From Luteipulveratus mongoliensis (GTDB lineage Bacteria > Actinomycetota > Actinomycetes > Actinomycetales > Dermatophilaceae), in assembly GCF_001190945.1 (NCBI RefSeq), contig NZ_CP011112.1, forward strand, positions 5,332,001 to 5,396,000: DNA of 64,000 nucleotides, read 5' to 3'. Below, piece after piece: positions 31,498 through 39,322 of this stretch (position 1 is its first letter; every line of letters begins with the position of its first letter). Under the pieces are notes generated by a model. The model did no database searches. It was not told where the DNA came from and was given only the letters and a program-made list of their open reading frames with translations. Both the position numbers and the translations under genes were made by a program.

Positions 31498-33990
31498 TCA
31501 ACTAAGACCGTCGAGCTCCCGCTGTGCTTGATCAGCCACAGGGCCGCCGTTCTCGGTCGCCCGCTGGAACGCCTGACGTGACGCTGCCACGTCCCCCGCC
31601 TCGAGCTCAAGGGCACCCAGCACAAGCCAGGTCCATCCCACGACATCCTCGTGGCCGGAGGCGATCACCATCCGGAACGTGGCTCGCGCTGTCTCCAGGT
31701 CCCCCGCCTTCATCGCAAGAGCACCCAGGCCAAACCGGCTCCATCCCGCCATCGTCTCGTGACCCGAGGCAATCGCTGCCTGGTAGGCCGCCTGCGCCGC
31801 CGCCACATTCCCCGCCTTCGCCTCCAGCCCGCCCAGGCTGTAGCCGGCCGGACCGACCGTTGCCTGGTTTCCGCCAGCAACCGCCGCCTGGTAGGCCGCC
31901 CGCGCCGCCGCCACATTCCCCGCTTCCGACTCAAGGTTGCCCAAACTGTGCCCCGCCAGACCTACCGCCGCCTCGTCGCCCGAGACGATCGCCCCCTGGT
32001 AGGCCGCCCGCGCCGCCGCCACCTCCCCCTCCTCAACCTCAAGGTCACCTAGCCGGTACCCCGCCAGGCCCACCGCACCCTCGTGGCCCGAGGCGATCGC
32101 CGCCTCGTACGCTGCCCGCGCCGCCGCCACCTCCCCCGCTTCAGTCTCAAGGTCGCCCAAAGAAGCCCACGCCAGTCCGACCACCTTCTCGTTGCCCGAG
32201 GCGATCGCCGCCCTGTACGCCGCCCGCGCCGCCGCCACCTCCCCCTCCTCAGCCTCAAGCACGCCCAGGCGACTTCCGGCCCACCCAGTCATTTCCTGGT
32301 GGCCCGAGGCGATCGCCGCCTGGTAGGCCGCTCGTGCCGCCGCGACATCCCCCGCCTCAACCTCAAGCACGCCCAGGCTGTAACCACCTAGGCCCACCGC
32401 CGCCTCATTGCCCGAGGCGATCGCCGCCTCGTACGCCGCCCGCGCCGCCACGACATCCCCCGCCTCAACCTCAAGCACGCCCAGCCTGTGCGCCGCTAGG
32501 CCCACCGCCGCCCCGTTGCCCGTGGTGATGGCCGCTCCGTAGGCCGCCCGCGCCGCTGCCACATCCCCCGCTTCAACCTCAAGGTCACCCAAAGATGACC
32601 ACGCCAGTCCCATCGCCATCTCGTTGCCCGAGGCGATCGCCGCCTCGTAGGCCGCCCGCGCCGCCGCGACATCCCCCGCCTCAACTTCAAGCACTCCCAG
32701 GCGCGCCCACGCCACACCCGCCACCTCATGACCCGAGGCGATCGCCCGCTGAAAGGCGGTCCGCGCGGCGGACGGACGATGCGCCTCCTCTGCACGGAGC
32801 GCCACAGCGACCATCTGCAGTGGAGTGGCAGCCGCCTGCACCGCGTGGTCCCACACCTCTTCCGGTATGTCCGCTACGTCGGAGTCAACGTTGTCGAGCA
32901 GGTAGTCGGCGACACGGTACGTATCGTCCGTCGCCCGCTCCAGGAGTTGCACCACTCCGTGCACTCGATCGGTCGCCCAGCTAAGAGCTTCGCTTTCGGT
33001 CTCTCCCGGGTCCGACCGCCACTGATCATCGACGTACCTGGTCACGAGTCGCTCGATCTGATCGCCCGGGATGTCGTCCAGACCCGTACGACGCCAATCC
33101 ATCGCCAGCCGCACCATGGCCGTCCCCAGCCGGTGGGTGTCCAGACCGTCCAAGTACCTCTCCCGAGCGAGATAACCCCCACCGATGAAGGCGCCCAAGC
33201 CGTATCGGGACACGCCCGCCGCCAGATCTGGTTGGGGCATTCGAGCCGCGATCTGCTCCCGCTCTCGAGGGCTGTCCGTCAGGCGAACCGCCTCGAACCG
33301 TCCGACGACGTCAGCCGCCGGGTTTCGGCTGTTCCCAGCCGGGTACAACGCCTCCCGTTCCTGCGAACGGATCGTCGCTAGAACCGCCGTCCCGGCCGCC
33401 CGCATCTGGTCGACCCACTTCGGCTCGAACGTCCCCGCAGTCAGGTACCGCTCCAGGTCGTCGAGCCAAACAAGTACCCCGCTCGGCACTCCCTGGCCCA
33501 TCAACTTGGCCAGACCGTCCGGCGGCTGCGGCACAACCAACCGCCGGCGCCCAGCAACCTGGCGCGCGACCTCGACTCCGAGCCGAGATTTCCCTGCCAT
33601 TGAGCCGCCGATCAACAACGTGGGCGTGCCCGCTAGAAGCAGACGAGCGAGATGGTCCTGCACCTCGCCTCGGTGCTGATACTCGATCTCGACCATCGCG
33701 CGATGAACCCGCCAGCGTGGGTCCGACGAGGGGATCTCGCCGACGACACCCATCTGCTCCGTCGCCGCCTCGACAGTCCGTCGAGACTCCTCACGATCGT
33801 TGAGATGCTCCTTCGCGAAGTCCAGCACCGGGGCCATGACGGCCACCAGCAGAGCCAGCGCCGAGGCCGACCATGCCGGTCCCGCCCACCGCTGCGAGAT
33901 AACACCTGCCACGGCCAGCGCGCCGGCGATCAGCAGCAACCACCACCGCCACCTCACACGCAGGCTTCGCCTGAAGAACGTGTCCCCCAT
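31498..33990 (-). CDS. membrane P-loop NTPase with twelve TPR-like repeats
   Basis: An 830-residue protein of unknown role. Two membrane helices (about 17-32 and 41-57) are followed by an NTPase domain: Walker A GGSMAGKS at 128-135 and Walker B-like VLVWLDDLERY at 172-182, as in STAND/AAA-type signalling ATPases. From about residue 400 come twelve units of 36 residues built on AGDVAAARAAYEAAIASGN and LGVLEVE, of TPR-like helical type. Proteins with this layout act as signalling hubs or in conflict systems, but no effector domain is visible. The ATG at 33990 is used; a GTG at 33999 is also possible. A 26-bp hairpin repeat lies on each side. Confidence 0.75.
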   Translation of the reverse strand: MGDTFFRRSLRVRWRWWLLLIAGALAVAGVISQRWAGPAWSASALALLVAVMAPVLDFAKEHLNDREESRRTVEAATEQMGVVGEIPSSDPRWRVHRAMVEIEYQHRGEVQDHLARLLLAGTPTLLIGGSMAGKSRLGVEVARQVAGRRRLVVPQPPDGLAKLMGQGVPSGVLVWLDDLERYLTAGTFEPKWVDQMRAAGTAVLATIRSQEREALYPAGNSRNPAADVVGRFEAVRLTDSPREREQIAARMPQPDLAAGVSRYGLGAFIGGGYLARERYLDGLDTHRLGTAMVRLAMDWRRTGLDDIPGDQIERLVTRYVDDQWRSDPGETESEALSWATDRVHGVVQLLERATDDTYRVADYLLDNVDSDVADIPEEVWDHAVQAAATPLQMVAVALRAEEAHRPSAARTAFQRAIASGHEVAGVAWARLGVLEVEAGDVAAARAAYEAAIASGNEMAMGLAWSSLGDLEVEAGDVAAARAAYGAAITTGNGAAVGLAAHRLGVLEVEAGDVVAARAAYEAAIASGNEAAVGLGGYSLGVLEVEAGDVAAARAAYQAAIASGHQEMTGWAGSRLGVLEAEEGEVAAARAAYRAAIASGNEKVVGLAWASLGDLETEAGEVAAARAAYEAAIASGHEGAVGLAGYRLGDLEVEEGEVAAARAAYQGAIVSGDEAAVGLAGHSLGNLESEAGNVAAARAAYQAAVAGGNQATVGPAGYSLGGLEAKAGNVAAAQAAYQAAIASGHETMAGWSRFGLGALAMKAGDLETARATFRMVIASGHEDVVGWTWLVLGALELEAGDVAASRQAFQRATENGGPVADQAQRELDGLS
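31640..32760. repeat. in-gene 108-bp tandem repeat array
   Basis: About ten imperfect 108-base units encode the 36-residue repeats of the P-loop NTPase. Neighbouring units share long blocks such as GCCCGAGGCGATCGCCGCC and CCCGCGCCGCCGCCAC. Such near-identity implies recent duplication or gene-internal recombination. Confidence 0.85.
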
Positions 33991-34078
33991 GGCCAGCACT
34001 ATTTCGCACCGCGCCCTCGCTCATGGGCAACATGGTCCGGAGATAGCGAGGTTGGCACCGCAAGACCCGACGGTGGGG

Positions 34079-34104
34079 TACGCCGGAAGTCGGGCTCCGG
34101 CGTA
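34079..34104. repeat. 26-bp hairpin repeat, copy B
   Basis: Identical to 31424-31449 and in the same orientation. It lies between the divergent repeat NTPase (start 33990) and TrmO-like (start 34181) genes, so it cannot be a terminator for either. Confidence 0.85.
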
Positions 34105-34180
34105 CGGGCCTCGTCGCGCACTGGCTAATGTCGCCATGAGTCAGGGCGGGGGCCCTGGCCCTTTCACCGAGGAGACGATC

Positions 34181-34666
34181 ATGAGCGACAAGACGTGGAA
34201 CTCCCCGATCGAGGTCACGCCCGTCGGCGTGGTCCACGGCGGCCGGACTACCGGCGAGGACGACTTCTGGGGCGACCACGTGTCGCACATCGAGCTGGAC
34301 CCCGAACGCTTCACCGCAGATGCGCTCGCCTCGCTGGACTCGTTCTCGCACGTGCTCGTGGTGTTCCAGTTCCATCTGGTGGATCCGGGCACCGAGGAGG
34401 TCGGCGCTCGTCGACCGCGCGGACGGGAAGACTGGCCGCTGGTCGGCATCTTTGCCCAGCGCGCCAAGCGTCGCCCGAACCGGCTCGGCGTGACGACCTG
34501 CCGGGTGCTCGACGTCGACGGCCTCACCGTCACCGTCGAAGGGCTCGACGCGATGGAAGGCACGCCGGTGCTGGACCTGAAGCCGCACCTGCAGGAGTTC
34601 GAGCCGCGCGGTGAGCGAGACCAGCCGTCCTGGTCGAGCGAGCTCATGACCGACTACTTCGCCTGA
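34181..34666 (+). CDS. TsaA/TrmO-family tRNA N6-methyladenosine methyltransferase
   Basis: A 161-residue protein with the TrmO (UPF0066) fold. VTPVGVVHGGRT opens the barrel, and RPRGREDWPLVGIFAQRAKRRPNRLGVTTC is the family core (RP...G.FA.R...RPN..G...), shown here as two pieces: WPLVGIFAQRAKRRPN and LGVTTCRVL. LDLKPHLQEF closes it. Characterised members methylate t6A in a tRNA-Thr. The ATG at 34181 follows GAGGAG. It is shorter than E. coli TrmO, lacking the C-terminal domain. Confidence 0.85.
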   Translation: MSDKTWNSPIEVTPVGVVHGGRTTGEDDFWGDHVSHIELDPERFTADALASLDSFSHVLVVFQFHLVDPGTEEVGARRPRGREDWPLVGIFAQRAKRRPNRLGVTTCRVLDVDGLTVTVEGLDAMEGTPVLDLKPHLQEFEPRGERDQPSWSSELMTDYFA

Positions 34667-34679
34667 CCCTCAGTCACCG

Positions 34680-34784
34680 CTGGTCGAGTAGCCGGAGCGC
34701 CAGCGGAGGCGTATCGAGACCAAGGTGCGCGCGGTCACGGGGTCTCGATACGGCTCGGCTAGCGCCTCGCCTACTCGACCAGCG
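34680..34784. repeat. palindromic intergenic repeat, copy 2
   Basis: Full pair of inverted units: CTGGTCGAGTAGCCGGAGCG to CGTATCGAGACC, a GC-rich spacer, then GGTCTCGATACGGCTCGG to CTACTCGACCAGCG. It lies between the convergent TrmO-like and serS genes. Confidence 0.9.
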
Positions 34785-34789
34785 AGAGG

Positions 34790-36094
34790 TCAGAGGGGCT
34801 TGAGGACGTCGAGGCCGAGGAACGGCTGCAGCGCCTTGGGGACCACCACGGAGCCATCCGCCTGCTGGTGCGTCTCCAGGATCGCGACGAGCCAGCGAGT
34901 TGTGGCCAACGTGCCGTTGAGGGTGGCAACCATGTCGGTCTTGCCCTCGTCGTTGCGGTAGCGGATGTTGAGCCGCCGCGCCTGGTAGGTCGTGCAGTTC
35001 GACGTCGACGACAGCTCGCGGTAGCGCCCTTGCGTCGGAACCCACGCCTCACAGTCGAACTTGCGCGCCGCCGAGCCGCCCAGGTCGCCGGCCGCGGTGT
35101 CGATGATGCGGTACGACAGCTCCAGCTTGTCGAGCATCTCCCGCTCCCAGTTGAGCAGTCGCTGGTGCTCCGCCTCCGCGTCCTCGGGCTTGCAGTAGAC
35201 GAACATCTCCACCTTCTGGAACTGGTGGACGCGGATGATGCCGCGGGTGTCCTTGCCGTGCGACCCGGCCTCGCGGCGGTAGCAGGTCGACCAGCCGGCG
35301 AGGCGCTGAGGCCCGTCGGAGAGGTCGATGATCTCGTCCTTGTGGTAGCCCGCCAGGGCGACCTCCGACGTACCGGTGAGGTAGAGGTCGTCTGCGGGGA
35401 GGTGGTAGACGTCCTCGTGCTCGTCGAGGTAGCCGGTGCCGTCCATGATCTCCGGACGGACGAGCGTCGGCGTGATCACCGGGGTGAAGCCGTACTCGAC
35501 GGCCTGCGCGACGGCCAGGTTGAGCATGGCGAGCTCGAGCCGGGCGCCCACACCGGTGAGGAAGTAGAACCGGGCACCGCCGACCTTGGCGCCGCGCTCC
35601 ATGTCGATGGCTCCCAGGCGCTCACCGAGAGCCAGATGGTCCAGCGGCTCGAAGTCGAACTCCCTTGGGGTGCCGACCTTTTCGAGCTCGACGAAGTCGT
35701 CCTCGCCACCCGGCGGGACACCGTCGAGCACGAGGTTGTCCAGCGCCTTGAGCTGCTTGTCGAACTCCCGACCCGACTCGGCCGCCGCGGTCTCCAGCTC
35801 CTTGACCCTGGCGCTCAGGTCGGTGGCGTCGTTGCGGGCCTGGTCTGCCGCGCGCTCCAGCTCCTCGGTCGGTTCGCCCTTCTTCTTGGCCGCGTTGAGC
35901 GCGCCCATGGCAGCACCGACGTTCTTGCTCACGGCCTTCTGCTGGCTGCGCAGCGCCTCGAACTCCTGCAGTCCGGAGCGGCGCTTCTCGTCCGCCGCGA
36001 GGATCGTGTCGACGAGCCCCTCGTCCGCCCCGCGGGAGCGCTGGCTGGCGCGTACCAGGTCGGGGTTATCTCGCAGCAGCTTGATGTCAATCAC
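34790..36094 (-). CDS. serS: seryl-tRNA synthetase
   Basis: A 434-residue class II synthetase. The N-terminal coiled-coil arm spans about residues 25-110. Motif 2 appears in [26 protein letters not shown] (pieces: [28 protein letters not shown]), and motif 3 in [36 protein letters not shown] is the tRNA/serine site. The GTG at 36094 begins with [11 protein letters not shown], the universal SerRS start, and is preceded by TACCCT seven bases upstream (leaderless). The long frame beyond it is antisense to the next genes. Confidence 0.97.
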   Translation of the reverse strand: MIDIKLLRDNPDLVRASQRSRGADEGLVDTILAADEKRRSGLQEFEALRSQQKAVSKNVGAAMGALNAAKKKGEPTEELERAADQARNDATDLSARVKELETAAAESGREFDKQLKALDNLVLDGVPPGGEDDFVELEKVGTPREFDFEPLDHLALGERLGAIDMERGAKVGGARFYFLTGVGARLELAMLNLAVAQAVEYGFTPVITPTLVRPEIMDGTGYLDEHEDVYHLPADDLYLTGTSEVALAGYHKDEIIDLSDGPQRLAGWSTCYRREAGSHGKDTRGIIRVHQFQKVEMFVYCKPEDAEAEHQRLLNWEREMLDKLELSYRIIDTAAGDLGGSAARKFDCEAWVPTQGRYRELSSTSNCTTYQARRLNIRYRNDEGKTDMVATLNGTLATTRWLVAILETHQQADGSVVVPKALQPFLGLDVLKPL

Positions 36095-36101
36095 GAGCGC
36101 A

Positions 36102-36107
36102 AGGGTA
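36102..36107 (-). promoter_or_regulatory. -10 box TACCCT, leaderless start of serS
   Basis: On the minus strand TACCCT is followed by TGCGCTC and the GTG at 36094. I see no T-box structure. Confidence 0.5.
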
Positions 36108-36171
36108 ACGACGACGGGGGCGACAGGCGTACTGCATTTGCACCCGGCTTCCCGGGCCGGTGGTGCATGGA

Positions 36172-36177
36172 TAGGCT
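36172..36177 (+). promoter_or_regulatory. -10 box TAGGCT, leaderless start
   Basis: TAGGCT is followed by GCTGCC and the GTG at 36184 of the small membrane protein gene. Confidence 0.45.
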
Positions 36178-36183
36178 GCTGCC

Positions 36184-36339
36184 GTGATCGACCTGATCTG
36201 TGAGCTCTTCGTCTGCCTCGGGTTCGCCATCGTGATTCTCGCGGTGCCGGGCTTCTTGTCGTCCCTGCTCGTCGGCAAGGGCGCCAAGTCCGCCCCGCAG
36301 ACGCTGGACGAGAAGTCATCCGAGCCGCACCTCTCCTGA
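36184..36339 (+). CDS. 51-residue single-pass membrane protein
   Basis: A short open frame starting at a [22 protein letters not shown], then a second hydrophobic half ([11 protein letters not shown]) and a polar tail [20 protein letters not shown], ending at TGA 36337-36339. Third positions are almost all G or C, and a TAGGCT box lies at leaderless distance. It is divergent from serS and precedes the lipid-kinase-like gene by 79 bases. The family is not recognised. Confidence 0.6.
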   Translation: MIDLICELFVCLGFAIVILAVPGFLSSLLVGKGAKSAPQTLDEKSSEPHLS

Positions 36340-36418
36340 CCCTGTGAACGTCGGCCCCGCGCTCGGGTAGGTTGACCCGAGTTCCGGTGGACTGCAGCGA
36401 CGAAGACGAGGTGGCCAG

Positions 36419-37333
36419 GTGAAGCGCGGTGCGGTCATCGTCAACCCCTCCAAGTCCAAGGACCTCACGCGGCTGCGCCGTGAGCTGTCCGCGGTCTTTC
36501 ACGGCTACGGCTGGGCCGAGCCCCTGTGGTTCGAGACCACCATCGAGGAGCCCGGCACCAGTCAGGCACAAGCCGCGCTCGACGCGGGTGTCGACCTGGT
36601 CTGTCCTCTCGGCGGTGACGGCACGGTCAGGTGCGTCGCCACGGCCCTGCGCGGCTCCGGCGTACCCATGGGTCTGCTCGCCGCCGGCACCGGCAACCTG
36701 CTGGCCCGCAACCTCGGTCTGCCTTTCCGCCGCTACACCGACGGGCTGCGCGTCGCGCTCAGCGGCCAGGATCTCAAGATCGACGTCGGCAGGGTCCAGC
36801 TCGACCGTGACGGCACGGGCGCCGCGATCGAGGACCACTGCTTCCTGGTGATGGCGGGTATGGGTTTGGACGCCGACATGCTTGGTGGCACGCCGGAGAC
36901 CCTGAAGGCGCGGATCGGCTGGATGGCCTACGTCGCCTCCGGGCTCAAGCATCTGCGTGCCGCCCCGGTGCCGGCCGAGGTGTTCGTCGACGGGAAGTCG
37001 CAGGGCGTCCGGCCGACCACCACTGTGCTGATCGGCAACTGCGGACAGGTGACCGGCGGGATTCGCCTCATGCCGCAGGCCCGCATCGACGACGGTCTGC
37101 TGGACGGCGTCATCATGTCGGCCGGCCGCCTGACCGAGTGGACCCGCCTGGTCGGCCATGTCCTGATGGGCAAGGAAGAGCCCACCCAGCAGGTGCAGCA
37201 CTTCTCGGGCAGCTCGTTCCGGGTCCAGTCCGAGGCGCCGCGCCCCGTCGAGATGGACGGCGACCTGCTCGGCGAGACCCTCGCCATGACCGTCGGCATC
37301 GACCAGGGATCGTTGATCATCCGCGTGCCGTGA
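36419..37333 (+). CDS. diacylglycerol kinase-family lipid kinase
   Basis: A 304-residue protein of the DAGK/YegS catalytic family. The ATP site reads [16 protein letters not shown] (GGDGT), [15 protein letters not shown] follows, and EMDGDLLG lies near the C-terminus. It would phosphorylate a lipid alcohol such as diacylglycerol or sphingoid-like lipid at the membrane. The GTG start is preceded by GAGG. Its stop overlaps the GTG of the next gene by four bases, so the START-like protein is probably co-produced. Confidence 0.9.
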   Translation: MKRGAVIVNPSKSKDLTRLRRELSAVFHGYGWAEPLWFETTIEEPGTSQAQAALDAGVDLVCPLGGDGTVRCVATALRGSGVPMGLLAAGTGNLLARNLGLPFRRYTDGLRVALSGQDLKIDVGRVQLDRDGTGAAIEDHCFLVMAGMGLDADMLGGTPETLKARIGWMAYVASGLKHLRAAPVPAEVFVDGKSQGVRPTTTVLIGNCGQVTGGIRLMPQARIDDGLLDGVIMSAGRLTEWTRLVGHVLMGKEEPTQQVQHFSGSSFRVQSEAPRPVEMDGDLLGETLAMTVGIDQGSLIIRVP

Positions 37334-37785
37334 CCGACGCGACCTTCCAGTTCGCCTCGGTCAGCCACCTCGACGCCGCGCCCGACCGGGTCTTCGACGC
37401 CCTGCGCGAACCCGAGCACTGGGACCGGTGGTGGCCGCAGATCCGCCACATCCAGCCGTACGACGACGAGTCCGGTCTCGTCGTCATCCGCAGTCTGCTG
37501 CCGGTGACCCTGCGCGTGGTCGTGACGCGTCAGGTGGTCGACCCCGACGGCGGCGTGCTGCGGGCAGGGCTGACCGGAGACCTGACCGGCTGGTCGCAGT
37601 TCGTGGTTCGTCGCGAGGGTCGCGGCACGCACCTCGACTACACGCAGGAGTGCGCCGTCACCAAGCGCCGCCTGGGCCGAGCAGCCCAGGCGCTGCGGCC
37701 CGTCCTCCTGGTCAACCACGCAGCGATGATGCGCGCGGGGATGCGCGGCCTCCAGTCGTACGCCTCGTCCTCGGGTACGACTTGA
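37330..37785 (+). CDS. START/polyketide cyclase-like (SRPBCC) protein
   Basis: A 151-residue helix-grip protein: [28 protein letters not shown] is the N-terminal SRPBCC pattern (pieces: [25 protein letters not shown]), and the long C-terminal helix carries [18 protein letters not shown]. Such proteins bind hydrophobic ligands. Its GTG overlaps the stop of the lipid kinase gene, hinting at a lipid-carrier role for this pair (inference). Confidence 0.82.
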   Translation: MTDATFQFASVSHLDAAPDRVFDALREPEHWDRWWPQIRHIQPYDDESGLVVIRSLLPVTLRVVVTRQVVDPDGGVLRAGLTGDLTGWSQFVVRREGRGTHLDYTQECAVTKRRLGRAAQALRPVLLVNHAAMMRAGMRGLQSYASSSGTT

Positions 37786-37786
37786 C

Positions 37787-37814
37787 GGTCCGTGGGCTCC
37801 ACACCGCACGGACC
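37787..37814. terminator. hairpin between convergent genes
   Basis: GGTCCGTG pairs with CACGGACC around a 12-base loop, between the START-like gene (plus) and the second ABC ATPase gene (minus). Confidence 0.65.
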
Positions 37815-37856
37815 CTCATAGCGAGACCGGGCGCGATCCGCTACTTCGGCTCGTGA

Positions 37857-38462
37857 CTAGAGGTCGTCGAGGTTGAGGACTTCGTTGGTGACGCCTGCGA
37901 GCGAGTCGGGATCGTTGGTGGTGACCACGACCGCGCTGCCACCCTCGGCTCGTTCCAGCAGCAGGTGCATCATCCGTCGCCGGTTGCCCGCGTCCAAGGC
38001 TGTCGTGGGTTCGTCGGCGAGCAGGTAGGTGCCGGGATGCGCGAGCGCGCGGGCGATGGCCACCCGTTGCTGTTGACCACCCGACAGCTCCTCGACGAGG
38101 TGACCGCTGGACTCGCCCAGACCGACCGAGGTGAGGACCTGTTCCGCCTGTGCCGTAGCGTCCGGACCGCTGACGCCGGCGGCGATGAGCGGGACGGCAA
38201 CGTTCTCCAGAGCGGTCAACGCCATGCTCAGGTGGTTGTCCTGCGGGATCCACGCCAGGTCCGACGGCTCCGGGGTGCCTTCGACCGTGCCGTGGTCGGG
38301 GGCGAGCTCACCGGCGATGACCCGCAGCAGCTGCGTCTTGGCCACGTCCGAGACACCGGCGATCCCGACCAGGTGTCCCGGCTCGACGCGCAGTGTGACG
38401 GGCCGGTCGGTCAAGGACGTGTCGTCGTCGCGCCGGATCTCGATGTCGTTCAGTCGGATCAT
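37857..38462 (-). CDS. ABC ATPase with degenerate Walker A (NBD2)
   Basis: A 201-residue nucleotide-binding subunit. The signature LSGGQQQRVAIARA (126-139) and Walker B YLLADEPTTALD (146-157) are intact, but the Walker A loop reads GVSDVAKT (36-43): two conserved Gly residues are Asp and Ala, leaving Lys42-Thr43. The switch-loop His is Asn183 (VVTTNDPD). This looks like the degenerate half of an asymmetric ABC dimer. Its start overlaps the stop of the other ATPase gene by four bases. It is the last gene of the three-gene operon with the FtsX-like permease. Confidence 0.85.
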   Translation of the reverse strand: MIRLNDIEIRRDDDTSLTDRPVTLRVEPGHLVGIAGVSDVAKTQLLRVIAGELAPDHGTVEGTPEPSDLAWIPQDNHLSMALTALENVAVPLIAAGVSGPDATAQAEQVLTSVGLGESSGHLVEELSGGQQQRVAIARALAHPGTYLLADEPTTALDAGNRRRMMHLLLERAEGGSAVVVTTNDPDSLAGVTNEVLNLDDL

Positions 38463-39322
38463 GCGCCCCTCCCCTCCTGGCCGTCCCAAGGCTCCACGAC
38501 GAGGCGGAGGTGCTCCTGGTCCGGGTCGCGCTGAACGCGGAGCAGGGTGCCCGGCGGCAACTCGTCGAGGACGTCGTCCGGCAACGGCACCGAGCCGTCC
38601 GGTGAGACCACCGCGAGCTCGACCCCATCCTGTGCGTGGGCACCGACTCGCCCGTCGCGGATGGTGACCGTCCGCTGCATGGCGGAGGCGAGGGTGGGGT
38701 CGTGCGTCACGGTCAAGATCGTGGTGCCCAACGCGTCGTTGACACGTTGGAGCGCACTGATCACCTGCTCGGTCGCGTCCGTCGAGAGCGAGGCGGTCGG
38801 CTCGTCGGCGAGCAGCAGGCCCGGGGCGGCGGCTGCACCCACGCACAACGCCGCAAGCTGCGCCTGGGACTCCGTGAGCTGTGCCGGCCGGCAGTCGGCG
38901 ACGTCGTCCTGGAGGCCGACCCATGAGATGAGGTCCTCGGCGTCGGGCGTGGCGTTGGTCGACCCCCACTGCGCCAGGCGGATGTTGTCGCGGACAGTGA
39001 GGTACGGAAGGAGGTTGCGATGCCCGCCCTGCAGCACCAGAGCCACCCGGTCACCGCGCCACGTGTCGATCTCGGCGTCGTCCAGCTGGTCGGTCCGCTG
39101 ATCACCGATCGTGATCGTCCCGGCGGTGGGGCGCTCCATCCCGGCGATCAGCGACAGCAGCGTCGACTTGCCGGCACCCGACGGTCCAAGCAGGGCCAAG
39201 GTCCCTCCGGCCGACACGCTCAGGTCCACACCAGACAGGGCGGCCACGTCGTGGCCGTCGGCCCGGTAGATGTGCACCAGCCGCGCCACGCTGACGGACA
39301 GGCCCTCGAGCGTGGCAGTCAT
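38459..39322 (-). CDS. ABC ATPase with degenerate signature (NBD1)
   Basis: A 287-residue LolD/MacB-type ATPase. Walker A GPSGAGKS (46-53), Walker B LLLADEPTASLS (169-180) and switch His207 (VTHDPT) are intact, but the signature is LTESQ (149-153) instead of LSGGQ. A 60-residue C-terminal extension beyond the usual core follows. The defect is the mirror image of that in the next gene. Both ends overlap neighbours by four bases (permease stop, NBD2 start), so the three proteins are made together. Confidence 0.87.
   Translation of the reverse strand: MTATLEGLSVSVARLVHIYRADGHDVAALSGVDLSVSAGGTLALLGPSGAGKSTLLSLIAGMERPTAGTITIGDQRTDQLDDAEIDTWRGDRVALVLQGGHRNLLPYLTVRDNIRLAQWGSTNATPDAEDLISWVGLQDDVADCRPAQLTESQAQLAALCVGAAAAPGLLLADEPTASLSTDATEQVISALQRVNDALGTTILTVTHDPTLASAMQRTVTIRDGRVGAHAQDGVELAVVSPDGSVPLPDDVLDELPPGTLLRVQRDPDQEHLRLVVEPWDGQEGRGA

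Noticed and set aside
36095-36183. T-box riboswitch upstream of serS
   Set aside because: The -10 box is only seven bases from the start codon, leaving no leader, and no T-box core was seen.
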